This document shows positions 11,201-25,244 of a stretch of 64,000 bases of DNA, one piece after another (the stretch's first letter is position 1; every line of letters begins with the position of its first letter). Source of the DNA: Dermatophagoides farinae (lineage: Eukaryota; Arthropoda; Arachnida; Sarcoptiformes; Pyroglyphidae); assembly GCF_024713945.1 (NCBI RefSeq), contig NC_134679.1, positions 2,547,001-2,611,000 on the forward strand, read 5' to 3'. Made by a program: the position numbers and the translations under genes. The notes under the pieces are model-generated. The model saw nothing but the letters and a program-made list of their open reading frames with translations. It was not told where the DNA came from and ran no database searches.

Positions 11201-14200
11201 TGACAATCGATATTAGATTCTTGGAATTTTTGCGTATCACAGATTCACTGAGGAAAAAACATTATCCAAGTTCAAATTTTTGTTCTCTCAAGAGGGACAA
11301 AAATCATATGGAATCTTGAACTTCAAATGTAGAAAACTGAAATAAGAACTTTGTCATTATGTGCCTATCAATGATTTGGATTCCAAGTTATTGCAATGAT
11401 AAATTTTAATGGATTTAAACTTATCATGGCTTGTTACTTCAGAATTCAGAACTACTAGACTGTTAAGTAATGATGAAAAAATACACTAATCATCATGAAT
11501 GATGTATGAAAACATTCGAAAAAAACCATTTAGACATAGAATAAAACGCTAATATTTGTGTGAAAGAGAAAGAATGAGAAAATTTATCAAAACAAATGGA
11601 TAAAAATGATTATTGATAAATCATTATCATCCAATATCAATGTGTGTGTGTGTGTGTAAGTAATTTTCATTTGAATAACAGGAAACAAAATCGAACAAAA
11701 AATCAATAATAATTGATTCAGTGAGCTTGATTTATCGGTGATAACAAGTGTGCTACCATTCTTTTTTTCAATTGATACTCAATGAAAATGTTGTTTCAGC
11801 ATAATTTTTCATCACCTCAAGTCTTCTTTTTTTTTCCCATTTATATTATCTCAGAATTATTATAGACCATTCCTAAAGATATATATAAAGAAAATATATG
11901 AAAAAAATTACATATTTTGATTGATGATGTGGATATTATCATCACTCGAAATAAGGGCCAACTAAAAAAAAAAATCATCACCGTCAATGAAGTATGAATT
12001 GATTTTCAAATATAAATAGAAAAAAAAATTAGAAGCCACTTGACTCACAAAGACACTTGGACAAAAGCTCTTGAAACTAGGATTATTGGATTGGTGGTGG
12101 TGGTCATTTTTTTTTCTATAGTTTGACTATTCTGATCGATGAAGAAGAAAGTATTTTTTTTGTGTGTGTTTTTATGTGAGATTTCACATTAAGATAATAC
12201 TCACGCTATTCATATATGATGATTTGTAGAAGAATATAAATTTTCTAATCAAGTTTCAATATAATCAATAGCAACTACAAGCTAATCAGAAAAAAACCGG
12301 ACAAAATATCAAATTGATTGGATTTTATTTTACACAAAAAGGAATGGAAAATAAAGTTACAAATCCTATGTGACCAAATGACGGGAAAAAACAATCTCAA
12401 CATTGTTCAATGTGGCGTTGTTGTTGTTGTTGTTGTTGATGACGATGATAACTTTAAATCTAAATCAAAACAAAAATGACAGAACTAAAAAAAAAAAAAA
12501 AATAGAATGACATATAATCGAAATCAGTGGCTGAAAAAAAGAGAAAAATAAATATAGAATCGACCAGAAAAAAACAACACTGAATCTCAAATGAATTACA
12601 ATCAATAATAGTAGTAATTTTTTTTTCGTTCCTAATTTATCATTCATTCAGTATTTATTTCCGTTTTTTTTTTCTTGATTTCCAAAATTGAAACTTTGTG
12701 ATTTCGATTTCGATTTTTTTTCTTTAATTAAAAGTCGATTAAAATCTCTTTCTTTCTTTTTTTCTTCTTATCACAATTTATTCATCTTATTAAGTCAATC
12801 AGTTTGGTTGGTAATTCTTTCATGTGTCAGCAATCACGATGGTTGGTTGGTTGGTTGGTTGATGGTGTTGGTGGTGGTGGTGGTTTTGTGATATAATTTA
12901 AACAAACAATTTATCATGCAGATTGATTAGCACACAGACAAAGACACATATATCATGATAAATACGTTCAGGAAGAAAAATCCCGTAGAGTGTTTGTGTG
13001 TGTGTGTGTATAAAAATAATTTCCGACCTTGTTAATGTTACTATACTCAATCAATGAAGCAATAAATTTATTACAAAAACATGGGATTTGATTTCTTGTC
13101 TTTTTTCTTAATAAAAACAAATCTCAAATCATTCACATATACACACACACACACACATATATATATAGTAGCAAATTTTCAATGTTTTGCAAATCTGAAA
13201 ATGTGATTCATGTTGTTACGTAACGATTAATGTGAAATGTTTGTTGAAACTTTTTCATTATTATTTCTTTCTTTTTTTCCCTTTGATTACTAAATCAAAA
13301 TAAATTTAGTGAACCAAAAAAAAAAAAAAAATTTATCATCATGTATTCAAAAAAAAAAACATGAATGGCCAAGGTAAATAAAAATCATTCATTGAATAAC
13401 AGAATTCTGTTTTTTTTTTTTGCAAAATCGAACCAAATACATAATATGTTTGTTTATAATTGATGACGGCTGTGATGAAAAAAAAAACACGAATGTTATT
13501 GTATGATTCATTTGTGATGATGATAACGAAGAAGTAGTGAAGCAACAATGAAAAAAAAAATTTGTCCGCATACAAGCAAACGGTTTTATACAAGAGTGTG
13601 TGTGTGTGTGTGTGTGTAGTGAAAGGAAAAAAAATGCCGAACAAAAAAAAATTCGCATAAATCCTCGTCACCAAAGAAAGGAAAAAAAAACGCCGTCATT
13701 GGACATGACTTGGGCTATTTATTTTCCAAAACATTCATGCATACATAGAGAAAAAAAAATTCGATTATCATATACAATGGTGGGTCCAAACACACACACA
13801 CAGACACCGATAGTAACAATAGAATCCAAAAGAATCATTCTTTTGCTACAGTATAGGGTTATATCTACACACACACACACACACACAGAATATAGAACAA
13901 ATTGACGAACCAAAAAAAAACGAACGAATACATGAAGTTGATTTATAAGCATTCAATATATTTAGATTTGATTTTTATTTTATTTGGATTCCATCAAGAA
14001 GAGAGAGAGAGAGAGAGAGAGATGAAAACGGAAATTAAGCCCAAAAATAGATGATTATTATTATTATATTATTATTATAATGATGGTGATGATGAAATTT
14101 TCAAATCGATAAATAAACTTTAACCATTAGAAAAGTGGAAATGAAATTTTTTCTTTTTGTCGTAATTTTATTTCATTTATTTCATTTTTAGCATTAGTAT

Positions 14201-16949
14201 TTGGGTACTAAAATCAATTTTCATCTTCTATTGGTAGTAAGTGCCAAAAAAAATTCTGGTTTATATGTGGCTTACACAACATACATAATAAAGTACATAA
14301 AGATTATATTATATATATAATGAGATTTCGAATATGGAAGAATTGGATTTAATTAGGATTCAATGGATTTTTTTTTTTGGTCGTTTAGATTTTTTTATTT
14401 TTCTTTTTCTCTCAACAGGGTCATGACATTTTCGGCTATTGGTAGCCGATTTTGCAACACAATTAGTATCTCGTTTGAAGTTGAAATATAATTTAAAGCA
14501 TACAACAAATTTTCAAATGATCCTGGACTTGCATTACCAATTTTATATAATGGTGATGATGAAGTATAAAATTGAGAAAATTAAAAAGATGAATTTCGCT
14601 TCTCGTAATACAATTGTATTGTTTCATTTTTATTCACTCACTTCTCATTCACTCTTATTCCATTATTATATTATATTCCATTTAAGATAAAAAAAAATTA
14701 TAAGAGAATGGAGATAACAAAAAAGATGCATGTATGTAAAGAGAGAATACATGCTTGCCAATTGGATTTTCTTCTATAATTTTTTCCTCTCGTTTTTTTT
14801 CTTTTCACATTTTTGTTTAGATTTCAAGGCAAATAAAAAACCCTTGTAAGTAGAATAATGTTGAAATAAAGATGAGATAATAAGAATCCAAACTACAACA
14901 ACAACAACAACAAAAACAATAATCCAGTAATTCCAAACGAGTGAATAGATTTTTTTTCTTCTTCATTTTTTTTCCCCGTACACTATTTGTGTTTGTGTAT
15001 TAAGCTGTGTCTGTGTTATATGTTTTTTTTTCTCTGTTTCTGGAACAAATAATCATATCTTGGGTCATGTTAAGCTGAAATAACAGAGTGGAAATAAGAA
15101 GAAGATAAAGTGAGAATGGAAAAAAAACAAAAAAGTTTTCATTGATTTGAAGTTTACATACATTGTTTGACATGTTTAAGCCAATGAGAATTTTTTTTCT
15201 TTCTTTCTTTCTTTTCAATTTTTTTTTCACTGATCAGGTTTTGGTTATGTGCGCATAAAGCATGTGATAGATTCATGAATGAATGTAAATATAAATGTGA
15301 AATCGAAACAAAATAGACATTTAGGATTATTAAATTTGAAATTAAACCAGATATATAGAACGAAAGATGGAAAAAAAAACGATACAAAATGATATTCTAA
15401 ACTGTGGTGACAATCCGTGAATTTCAATTTCACATAAACAATTTTTTTTTCTATTCTCGATTTCGATATTGTCGATGATGACAAACTTGTCATTATTTGT
15501 TTTTTTTTTGGCTCTAAATCCCCTCACTCTTTTCTTTTTGGTCCTGTCATTTTCATAGTTGTCCTATTCGAAAACTTGTCAACGTCAATATCATCACCAT
15601 CATCATCATCATTGTTCTAGTCCCATTGGGAGAGTTTTATTCTGTATTATTTGTTCTCTTACTTCGAAATCATCATCCGAAATTAATGGAGTAAAGTATT
15701 GACAATAAAACAAAATAAATAAACTGTTTGTTAGTATGGATGATATTTTGTTGTATATTTTCCATTAGAATTTGAATATGTAATTTTTCATTCTGTTTTG
15801 TTTTTATTAGATGCAAAAAAAAATAAATTGTGCAAAAAAAATAGTTTGTCTGGATGTTGTCCCGATAATAATTTTTTTTTCGAACGTTTCCGTTTGTAAT
15901 AAATTAATAATATCGATATTCTTTTTATCGCTTGTCAAATAATATATCGATGTTTGATGTTCCAATGTTAATAGGAAAAAGATTGCAAAAAACAAAAATC
16001 TTCTTGTTTCACATAATCATTATGATCATTGATTTGCATGGTGAAAAATTTTGTTTTTGTAGTTCAGATCATCAACTACGTTTCGAATCCATGGAAACCT
16101 ATTCTAAAGATTTTTTTTTTTGATTGAATGATTTGAAGAAAAATAAATGAAAAAACTTGTATTAGATATGCATGGAATCAAAAAACAAAAACACACACAC
16201 ACACAAATCAATCTATGAGGGGAAAAAATGAAATATCAACATTTTTATTCATATTGTTTGTTCATAAATTTATTATATATACAAATAATGATGATAATGT
16301 AGGAAAAAATATTTGTACACTTTGAAGATGTTATGCGTGTGTGTGATGGAGGTAATGGAATAGAAAAAAAAATTGCAAAAAAAAAACACATCATGATGAC
16401 CATTGGTAATTTACATCAGAAACAATATATATTTGTAATATTTGAATGTCAATAATGATGATGATAATGATAAAATATGAGAAAAAGAGTGTGGTAGAAA
16501 AAAAATGTAACCAAAATGCATTCATATTGTTAATAATAATAAAGAAACCGAGTACAAGCCACAATATAACATTAAAACACAAACATTCCATTATCAGCTA
16601 TCCATTATCGTTGTCTAGTATTTGTCAATTATTTGATTGGAATTTATATTTTCATTCAATATATACACAAGTTTTATTTCTTTTTATCCATCTATTTTGG
16701 TAGCCTATATATTCATTAATTTTGTGGATGGCCAAATGTTTTTTACGTGTGTGTGTGTGTGTGTGTTTATGTTCTGTAAAAAATATTTATACATTTCATC
16801 GAAATCATCATTTTGTGGATAACAGCAACATAATATCACAATAATCATCATCAAATTCTGATTCTGATAATAATCATTCTATTCATTTTGACAAAATATT
16901 ATCATCATTTTTGAAATGAATGATTCAAAGAAAATTAATTACCATTCTA
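8299..16949. other. Long intergenic region, microsatellite-rich
   Basis: No convincing exon was found on either strand in 8.6 kb. It holds CAT/ATG runs (for example near 8890 and 9218), CA/GT tracts (11641-11656, 12994-13008, 13139-13156, 13597-13617, 13869-13887), a GGTT tract at 12839-12861, a GA tract at 14000-14022, and many A or T homopolymers. It contains the 5' flank of the minus-strand chemoreceptor and the 3' flank of the minus-strand GPCR. Confidence 0.6.
14000..14022. repeat. GA dinucleotide microsatellite
   Basis: Uninterrupted alternation of G and A for about 23 bases. Confidence 0.9.
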
Positions 16950-19900
16950 TTAGACCATTGTTTCTTTTGGTCTATCATCGTTATCATCTTCGTTTTGGTT
17001 ATTATTATTATTATCGCTGTTAGTATCAATTTTATTTTTTATCAATTGATTGTTACCATTTTTCGAATTGATTGTAATCATTATTCTGTTTGTATCCTGT
17101 TTATTATGATCATCAACATCATCAATATTGGTGACCATTTTTGTCATCATGTTACTATTATTATTGTTGTTGTTGTTGTTTTTGCTGTTGTTATTGGTAA
17201 AACTATTATTGTCATTATTACTATTAATTCGATTTGAATTATCATTATATGGATATGATTTTAATGTTGTCTGGCTTTCACTATCATTGTTACTATTATT
17301 ATTATTTGGATTCGTTTTTGTTGTTGATAATGAAATAATGTTCATATTGGATTTTTTTGATCCATCTATCCTGGAAATTGTTGATGGTTTTGATTGTAAG
17401 GCTATCGTATTGTTAATAATGTTTTTCGATGATGCTGATGAAATATTTTTCATCCTTGTTAATGTTGTTGCCGTTGCTGTGTTTGATGAGGATAATGTTG
17501 TTGTTGTTGTTGTTGTGTTTGTTGTTGTTGATGTAGTTGTAGCTGTTGAAATGAAAGGATTCAATGATGATGATCTAGCCGTTAAACGAATTGTAAATAA
17601 ATTCTTTAGAAACATTTGCTGAAATGTTTCACGAAATGCTCGAGACATTCCACAATAGATAGCGAAATTTAAAGGGTATGATATAATAATGAAAAAATTG
17701 GAGAATATAATTGTCATTGAAAGAAAACGATCGGATACAATATCAACGGTAAACATATTCTCTGTAACATGTATAGCAGTTGCAACAGCCAATGGTATTT
17801 CAACAATCAAAAATACAGTTACAACTACAATCAACATAACAGTAGTTGAATTAGCATCACGTCCACGATTAGCTTTTCGTTGTTGTTGATGGTCATCAGA
17901 TTGTTGTTGTTGTTGTTGTTGTTTATTCCAACCAGATGAGCCATTTCGTTGTTCAGTAGATTGTTGTTTATTAAGTAGTTTATTTCTTGTTTTTTCGGCA
18001 CGTTTTAATGCATTATATAATAGAACATTGAATATTACTAATAGAAAACAAGGTCCAATATGAACAAAAACGATACGAAAAACAAAATATGTTCCAAAAT
18101 ATAAATTCTCTATAGATGTCGTCCATTTTGCTATCACTTGACGGCATGCTTTTTGTGGTTCATTGTTTATCATTGATTCATTGTTTGTATTCATTATAAT
18201 AGAATTATCGTCCATTATTGTTGGCATTATTCCTACGTCACCATCATTGAAAATCGATTTATGAGATGATGATGATAGTGATGGTGGCGGCGACGACGAC
18301 GGCGGCGGTTGAGACGACGATGATATCATAACTATAGCATCAATCCAATGGCCTTCAAAAAAACGCAACAGCTGATGGACGGATGCCAATAAAAATATGG
18401 CCAATATGGTACGTGTGACGCGTTGATTTGTACACCAAACTTTGGCCAATGTTGGGTGGCATATGTAAACATATCTGTAAATTAATTGTGTATTTCATTT
18501 AAATTAGGATAATTATTCAAATATATACATTATATTTCACATAATATTTGTAATTAAAATAATAATCTAATATAATTAGGGCCTATTGCCATTATTATAA
18601 TAATGGATTTTTATCAAAATGGATCAAAAAAATAAACAAACAACAACAACAACAACAAAAAATTCATATCTTTCAAATACAAACCTCTGACAGGCTAATA
18701 ATAATGTACACCAAATTGATGCTGTATGGAAGAATGTTGGTAGAATTTCACTCATTACATGATAAAGATTACATGATAATGCTGGATATAGTAGAAATTT
18801 ATAATAACCCAATGTATACATATAAAAATACCATGGTACAGGAAATATTAATGTTAATAGATCAGCAACAGCCATCGATAATAATACAAGATTTGTTGGT
18901 GAACGCATTGTTGGTCGTGATAATACTAGAACGATCAATATATTTGCGGCCAATGTTATTAGAAAAAATATTGGTGTTATATAACCAAACAATACAACAC
19001 GATAATATGCTTCAGGATCGGCACTTATATCTAACAGATTGCCCTGAATTGGTTCATAATTATTATTATGAATATAAAAGTGTCGATCCGGTCCATAAAT
19101 AAATCGAAATGTAATGATAATAAAATATCGACAACAACAACAAAATTATGATGATGATGATGGTGGTGGTGGTGGTATGATGTGTGTTGCAAATAAAAAA
19201 TGAAATTCGAAGAAAAAAAAGCCAAATGAATATTACATAAAAAACAGAGGGGAATGGGAGAAAAATAAATGATCAGAAAAGATTAATTGGCAATATAGTA
19301 TCATTAAAACAAAACAAAAAACAATATATTGTTTATGCGTTTGGCATAAAATCGATAAAATAAACGCAATTTAAGACATATATATACAAACACATCTATA
19401 CCAGAAAAAAAAACAAAATGATCGATCGTAATGGAAATGGAAAATAAAAAAGAACAGAAATCAACATATATTCATTTTTTATAACTGAAATGAGTAAAAA
19501 AAAAAATATATTCCACATTCACTATACAAGTTCAAGTGTTTCAATGAATGAAACACATTCTTGTTTTCATTTTTTTTTTTATCTGGATAACTACAATTAA
19601 CGGCAAAAAGCCTCCGGAAATAAAATTCAAATGCAATCAAACGATTGACACACGCATACACAAAAACAGTGGTGAACAAACATTGACTTTCTCTATATAA
19701 CAATAAACATCGTTAATGATGCTCATAATTAATATTATCATACTGAACCAGACATATGCCCCGAAAAAAAGGGATGTCTTTTAACAACAAAATCTGAATA
19801 AACATTAATGTGACGATAAAAAAAAAATTCCATGTAAAAACAAACTGAATTCATTGGAAATGAAAAAAAATTGAAATTCGATGATTATATAAATACAACA

Positions 19901-20360
19901 GCAGAAAAAAATACAGATACTCATAACTTTCTCACTTTCTTATTGTTTTCTATTGTATTTTTTTCCTGTAAGGTATATATATAGGTGTTTTTTGTTTTGT
20001 TTCGAATAATACGAAATTGAAATGTGTTTACAATAACACAAAATGATTATATATATGATTCTTGATCATAATAAACATCATTAGAATCGAAACTAACAAT
20101 GGATTCTGATTTTGTTTATTTATTATTATTCTTTTTTCCGTACAATGATCATTTATTATTATTATTATTTTGTCTCCTTTTTTTCTGTCTATTTCTCTCA
20201 TATATTGCAACCATAAAAATAACAGAAAAAAAAGACTGACCTCAAAATGACTATTGTAATCATTATCGTTCACAGTCATTTGGATGATGTTCGTTGTAGA
20301 AATTGTTGTTGTAGCCATTTTGTTATTATTATTGATTGTTTCAGAATGGTTGGCAGGCAT
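16950..20360 (-). CDS. SPR: Sex peptide receptor / myoinhibitory peptide receptor-type GPCR
   Basis: Class A peptide GPCR of 667 predicted residues. Exons: 20360-20241 (40 codons, phase 0), 19043-18685, and 18474-16950. Introns are 19044-20240 and 18475-18684, and the phases agree (0, then 2). The extracellular N-terminus has an N-H-S glycosylation site. TM1 is about 57-82, TM2 91-114, and TM3 138-160 with FFHTASIWCTLLLACQRYVY, where QRY replaces DRY as in the SPR/FMRFamide-receptor group. TM5 is about 290-311, TM6 370-394, and TM7 411-434 with SYPLNFAIYCGMSRAFRETF. Cys131 and Cys270 fit the conserved TM3-ECL2 disulfide. ECL2 carries a roughly 60-residue Ser/Pro/Asn insertion, ICL3 a Gln tract, and the tail (about 435-667) is Asn/Thr/Ser-rich. 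Known relatives couple to Gi/o and bind MIP/allatostatin-B, and in Drosophila also sex peptide. The first exon join is the least certain part. Confidence 0.85.
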
Positions 20361-23107
20361 GATTAATATATCTATTCATTATAGATGAACAAATAGCAAC
20401 AATTAGTGATGATGATGATGAACACATGAACAAAAAGTAATGTAGAATATTTTAAAGATTTTTTCCATTGTTATACTTTAAACAGTGATGATGATGAGTG
20501 AATGAATAATTTGAATGGAATAACAAGAAAAAAAAGTTGAATGTTTTTATTATTTCACCAAAGCAACAGTAAATAAATATGTGGTAATGGCCACAAGAAA
20601 AGAAAAACACTAGAATATTCAATCGAGAAAAAAATTGCAATGATGATGATGATGATAAAATGGATTTTACAATTTCGTTTGAATTCTATGCCTGTTTTTT
20701 ATCACACAAACATAGATGATATATACACGCACATACCATTCACAAAAACCAGATATTTGCAAATTGTTGTTGTTCTTTGGTGAGAATGTTTTACCAACGG
20801 AAGAGCAACAGAATTTTCATTTTATTTATTTTTTCACTGTTCACTGGTTCACAATATTTACAAAAGGCTAATTCAACCAAATAAACCCAAAAAAAAAGAA
20901 TGAATGAAAAGTGTAAAGAGAGAAAGAGAAAAAAAATGAATAAAGAAAAACCGTTTTTCTTTTTCTCAATCTTTCTTTCTCACATATATACACCCGATTT
21001 TTAGCCACCCAAATACATGTGCGTGTTCAGACATATGAATCAAATTGAATCCAAATTAAATACATACATTTCAATGACGATGATGATGAGAATCAGCAAA
21101 AAAAAAATCACTGAGCTTTTGGGTAAACAAAAATATGTGTGGGGCACACACACACACACAAACACACTCTATGGAATATTATTTGGCCATACGTCCGATT
21201 CTTTTAGAATCTAAACTGGTGATCATGATCATGATCATCACCGCATAGTCATCATCATCATCATCATCATGATACATCCGAAAAAGCAAGATGGACGAAA
21301 ATAGAGAAAGAAAGGAAAAAAAAATCCAAACTTAATTTAAATTGAAAACGCAAAAGTGCACTGTAAACACACACACACACACAAACCCCAAACACCCATA
21401 AGTGAAAGCAACAAAGTAACCATCAAATTGAATGGAAAAAATTGCCTTACTTATGATGATGATGATGATGATGTGAAAATCCTTTTTTCTTCCACACGTT
21501 CACTCAATGATGTTGTTCAATTTGAGTTTTTTTTTAGTTTCATTTCATTTCCATTTATTTTTTTTTCTCCTCTTCGGATACATCAAACAAAATATTTATT
21601 GGAAACAAACAAACCAAAAAAAAAACAAAAACGGTCATATCATTTTCATCGGTCTGTTGATTTTTAGGAAAAAAAAATTCTGGATTTTCAGTTGAATTCT
21701 GGGCGTTCAAGTGTATAATAAGTGTATGTGTTTTTATTTTGAAATGTGAATGAATCTGTTTTTCTTTGTTATCATTTCAAACTATAATTCTTTTAAATTG
21801 GATGAACAAAATTTTCAATGATTCTGTTTAGATGAAATTCTTTTTCATAATTTATCGCCGTCGTTGTTGTTGTTTGATTACAATATGGCTTCCTGTTTAA
21901 TATAAAGATTGTTCGTGTTTGTGATTGATGGTCAAAAATTATAATTCAATGTGTTTGATGTTTAGATTTTTTTTTTTAATTTTTGTAGAATCACTTCAAA
22001 TACACACAAAATGATTTGAAGTACAAATATTTTATGAAACTAAACAAAAAAAAATGTCAAAAAATTTTTCAACAATAATTTTTCACTTAAAAACTATTGA
22101 ACAAATATTGCGGTTTTTTAAGCACTTTTTTCCGGTTCAATGATGATGATGATGATGATGATTGTGATGGTGGCTACCAATATAATCGATCAACAAACAA
22201 TCGATAAAAAATTCGGTCAAATTATTTGGTTCTGATCTTTTTTTTTTTTTTTTTTTTGATCATTTGTGATTATCGTTCTTGATGTTTCGTATATGAAAAA
22301 AAAGAATCAGAATAAGCACAACAAAAACAATAGAAATAGAAAATGTTAAAAAACATTTTTCATTTCAAACTTTTCGCCCTTTTTATACTAACAGAATGTT
22401 GTTGGAAATCAGTGATTGTTTCAGTACAATCAATATGGTTGGTTTTTTTTTGTTGATGCTAGAACATTGCTGCTGTTCTGAAATATTTTTATTTCAGAGA
22501 GAGTGCGGGATTCAATATATTATATATATATATGCGCGTATTAGAATCTTGAAGGAATGTACAATACGAATTTTTTTTTCTGTGATGAAAATAATGATGA
22601 AGTAAAAATATCGTTATATCAAGAATATGAGTCATGCGCACGATGAATATATATCAAAAGGATACCGGCCGTATTTTTTCATCTTATGTTATGTTTTGTT
22701 TTGTTGTTTTTTTTATCTATAGTTTGAATCTCAATAACAGATATACATTTCAGAGAATTATACACTTGAATTCATAAATGTAATATATAAAAAGAAATCC
22801 CTCCTTATATTATCCCAAAAGAACATTGTCACAGGATTCAAATTACTTATATAACAATTTAAACAATCATTTTACCAAAACAATTCTATCTTCCTATCTG
22901 ACATGTCATGATCTTTATTTTTTTTATAGTCATTGTTCCTGGAATTTGGTTGTTGATCATCATCATCATCATCATCATTAACATTGTTGATCTGATTCTC
23001 AAGATTGTTATGTCATGTTCAACAAACCATAAAAAGAGAAGAAATTTGATATGGAAAAAAAATCGTTCAAATAGAAAAGAAGAATTTTTTTCATTTTAAT
23101 TCTGTAG

Positions 23108-23110
<3 letters not shown>

Positions 23111-23156
<46 letters not shown>
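23111..23156. repeat. AG dinucleotide microsatellite (about 23 units)
   Basis: Uninterrupted AG repeat of about 46 bases, one of the longest pure dinucleotide tracts in the window. Confidence 0.95.
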
Positions 23157-23159
<3 letters not shown>

Positions 23160-24066
23160 TTATTTCCTGATTTAGAATTGTTTTGTATAATGTTTATTAC
23201 TTCAAGATTTGAAACGGAACTAATATTCAGTGCCACAGTTATTTGCTTAAGGCTATTGGCCATTTTTTTCCATTATATCTGTGATGTCTAAGATGAATTC
23301 TTTTATTTATTTCATTTATATTTTAATTTTCAAAACTTTTTTTTCTGTTCTCTTATCACATCAAACACTTTATGTGTTATGTACATTATGAACTTTGATG
23401 TTTACAAGTACATTATTCTGGAAAGAACAATAGAATAGAATAAAATTTGAACAGCTAATTGGTGAAAAAACAAAACTTTGAATCTTTTTTCATTCAATTT
23501 CCTACTTTATTCGTAGAATTTTTATCATCGAAAGAATCTGTTCAACATTTTATTTGTTCCAAAAAAAAACTAAAATAAAATTTTCACTCAACAAGAGCAA
23601 CAACCACTAAGAAATTGTAATAGCCAAGTACATTTGAATGAGATCAAATTGCACATATTGCTACTATTTGAATACGGAAACCAATGTAAAAGGACAGTTT
23701 TCGTTAATTCTTTTCAAAAGATGAGAGTAAAAAATATTAAAAAAAAAACAAACTGTAAGATAAAAATTCTGTTTTTCTATGAGAAAAAAAAGAAAAGATT
23801 TTCGTTACCTTTTCTTTCTTTTTTTCATTCATTCTGGATTCTGGACAGGAAAACATCATTTGACGTTTACACACCCACACACATGCACACACACACACAC
23901 ACATGTCATCAATGTTTGTTTATAACGTACCAATATATGAAACGTGACCTAATCTTATTATTATTATTATTATTTTTTTTTGTATACAATCATGCTTTCT
24001 ATTTTTTATTTCATTTGACATTGTTGAACAATACAGGAGTTAGATTTCAATTTTGTTATGTATATA

Positions 24067-24265
24067 CACTCATACCCCGCTTAACGCTGCCCCGTTTAGC
24101 GCTGATTCGATATAACGCTGTATAATTACCCTACATTGCATTACATTGTTACATTGTATATGAAGGGTAAAAATGCATTATGTAAAGATAGCCCCGCTTA
24201 GCGCTGTTTCGCTTAACGCTCAGAATTTTTGGAACGTAACCCCCGCGTTAAGCGGGGTATTACTG
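24067..24265. mobile_element. MITE with Tigger/pogo-like termini
   Basis: A 199-bp element flanked by TA on both sides. The right end, read inward, is CAGTAATACCCCGCTTAACG; the left end is CACTCATACCCCGCTTAACG, so the terminal inverted repeats are about 20 bp with two or three mismatches. Such TACCCCGCTTAACGC-like ends with a TA target duplication are typical of the pogo/Tigger branch of Tc1/mariner. The interior repeats short versions of the terminal motif (CCGTTTAGCGCTG, CGATATAACGCTG, CCGCTTAGCGCTG, CGCTTAACGCT). There is no transposase frame, so it must move in trans. Confidence 0.75.
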
Positions 24266-24310
24266 TACATTTATATTGTCACTACCACCAACTGGTTCCG
24301 ATTTTTTTTT

Positions 24311-24340
24311 CTCTCACTCTCTCTCTCTCTCTCTCTCTCT
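24311..24340. repeat. CT dinucleotide microsatellite
   Basis: About 30 bases of CT repeat with one CA interruption, shortly after the MITE. Confidence 0.85.
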
Positions 24341-25244
24341 TTCTCACCTTTGTTTAGTGTATTTTTATTATTTGATTCGAATCCAAGAAAATGAATCCAT
24401 TGATCCTTGATATCGTGGCCAGTTGATTTTTGTTTTTGTTTTTTTTTTTATTGGTCACCTTGAAAAAATTATTACTGTTGACAGTTTATTAAATTGTTTG
24501 ACATAGTGAAATGGAATGATCTGACCTCTATCGGTTGCCTTGGTTGATTTGTGATTAAGAAAAAAAAAGTGGAGAACAAATGTCTCTTGTGTCACTAATT
24601 CAGATCAATTATATAATTATTATTCAAGAAAAATCAATGAACGTAAAATTTTTTTTTTTTTTGCCACCATTTTTCATACAGATAGATAGATACGAAACAC
24701 CAACAAATGACTACGTATCACATTTATCTGTCATTAGCGTTTTATTTTTCCAACTTTTTCATTAGTCGTTTTTTTTTGCTATTCAATTTCATGCCACCTG
24801 GATATGTAAGTTTTAGCAAATTATTTTTGTAACAAATGATAAATGATCGTTTCAATTTTCAGGTGCTGAATTTTATTCAGTTTTTTTTTGAAAACGATTC
24901 TATATATAGACATCTTTATTATCATCATTATAATTGCAATTGACAATATAAGAATATTAATTACAAATGTAAATTTTAACGTCTGGTCCTTATGGAATTA
25001 TAAATCATACGAGGATCATCATTATCAACACCAATGCATCAACCAAAAAAAAATTCCCTTTTTGATTCAATGATATTTTGAATTTTTGATTTGCATAGTT
25101 TCACCAATGAGTATAACTATTCCAAATGTGTAAATGAATTGATTCAATGATTTTGGAATAAGAATATTTTTGGCAAACAATCATTGATAAAATGTCATTG
25201 CCAGACTATATTGGATAGCAGTGAAAGAAGTGTTTCAAAAATGA

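Larger units (their letters stand above)
20361..25244. other. Intergenic region with microsatellites and one MITE
   Basis: No supported exon. It contains the presumed promoter flank of the GPCR (minus), CAT/ATG tracts, a 23111-23156 GA tract, a 24311-24340 CT tract, a poly-T run near 22241, and the small inverted-repeat element at 24067-24265. Open frames here are low-complexity. Confidence 0.6.

Noticed and set aside
21222-21243. Palindromic GATCATGATC run as a regulatory operator
   Set aside because: Such runs recur with ATG/CAT repeats throughout the window and are not specific.
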